Below are positions 7,845 to 7,879 of a stretch of 7,879 bases of DNA, piece after piece. Source of the DNA: Gammaproteobacteria bacterium (GTDB lineage Bacteria; Pseudomonadota; Gammaproteobacteria; Pseudomonadales; Azotimanducaceae); NCBI GenBank assembly GCA_018667205.1, contig JABIVN010000115.1:1-7879 (forward strand), written 5' to 3'. Numbering within the stretch: the stretch's first letter is position 1; every line of letters begins with the position of its first letter. The position numbers and the translations under genes were made by a program. The notes beneath the pieces were generated by a model. It was not told where the DNA came from and did not search any database. It saw only the letters and a list, made by a program, of their open reading frames with translations.

Positions 7845-7879
7845 ATGACAGACGCACCAGAAGGCTATACGGTCGATGC
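7845..7879 (+). CDS. Start of an unidentified protein, cut by the window end
   Basis: ATG at 7845 opens a frame that runs to the window end, giving M-T-D-A-P-E-G-Y-T-V-D. GAGG at 7834-7837 lies 7 bases before it, which is a good ribosome site, and a plausible promoter lies just upstream. Eleven full codons are too few to assign a family. There is no sign of a signal peptide in these residues. Confidence 0.65.
   Translation, partial: MTDAPEGYTVD

Overview
The window is ordinary bacterial chromosomal DNA, roughly half G+C, with every recognisable gene on the + strand. The protein families (an S41 lipoprotein protease with a Pro-Glu linker, a class III CoA-transferase, a tandem-domain HCCA-isomerase/DsbA-type protein, an RNase Z-like metallo-hydrolase, a glutathione S-transferase and a short-chain dehydrogenase) together suggest a Gram-negative, probably a marine gammaproteobacterium of the Halieaceae/Spongiibacteraceae kind. 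That taxonomic guess rests on the style of the proteins and was not tested by any search. There are no tRNA or rRNA genes, CRISPR arrays, transposases, integrases or phage genes.

Layout. Bases 1-1620 hold an S41 protease lipoprotein that is cut at its 5' end: the window begins at its lipobox, and a (Pro-Glu)14 linker follows the lipid-anchored cysteine. A strong hairpin terminator (1637-1658) closes it. Bases 1739-2914 encode a CaiB/BaiF-type CoA-transferase. A 324-base non-coding stretch with a possible promoter follows. Next come a 423-residue protein with two HCCA-isomerase/DsbA-like halves (TTG start, 3239-4510) and, 25 bases on, a membrane-anchored metallo-beta-lactamase-fold hydrolase (4536-5582); these two probably form one transcript. 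A GST (5772-6389) and an SDR (6551-7504) follow, each with its own leader region. After a 340-base gap the first 12 codons of another gene begin at 7845.

How the genes may work together. The middle five genes read like accessory small-molecule metabolism: CoA-ester transfer, two glutathione-linked folds, a hydrolase and an oxidoreductase. A catabolic or detoxification role is reasonable, but the substrate cannot be read from sequence, and the gaps of 160-325 bases argue against one tight operon. The S41 protease belongs to a separate, envelope-related unit behind its own terminator. I found no clear sign of an undescribed defence or mobile system. The most distinctive items are the two-domain HCCA-like protein with a degenerate first half beside an exported hydrolase, the Pro-Glu hexanucleotide repeat, and a 16-codon upstream reading frame whose stop overlaps a TTG start.
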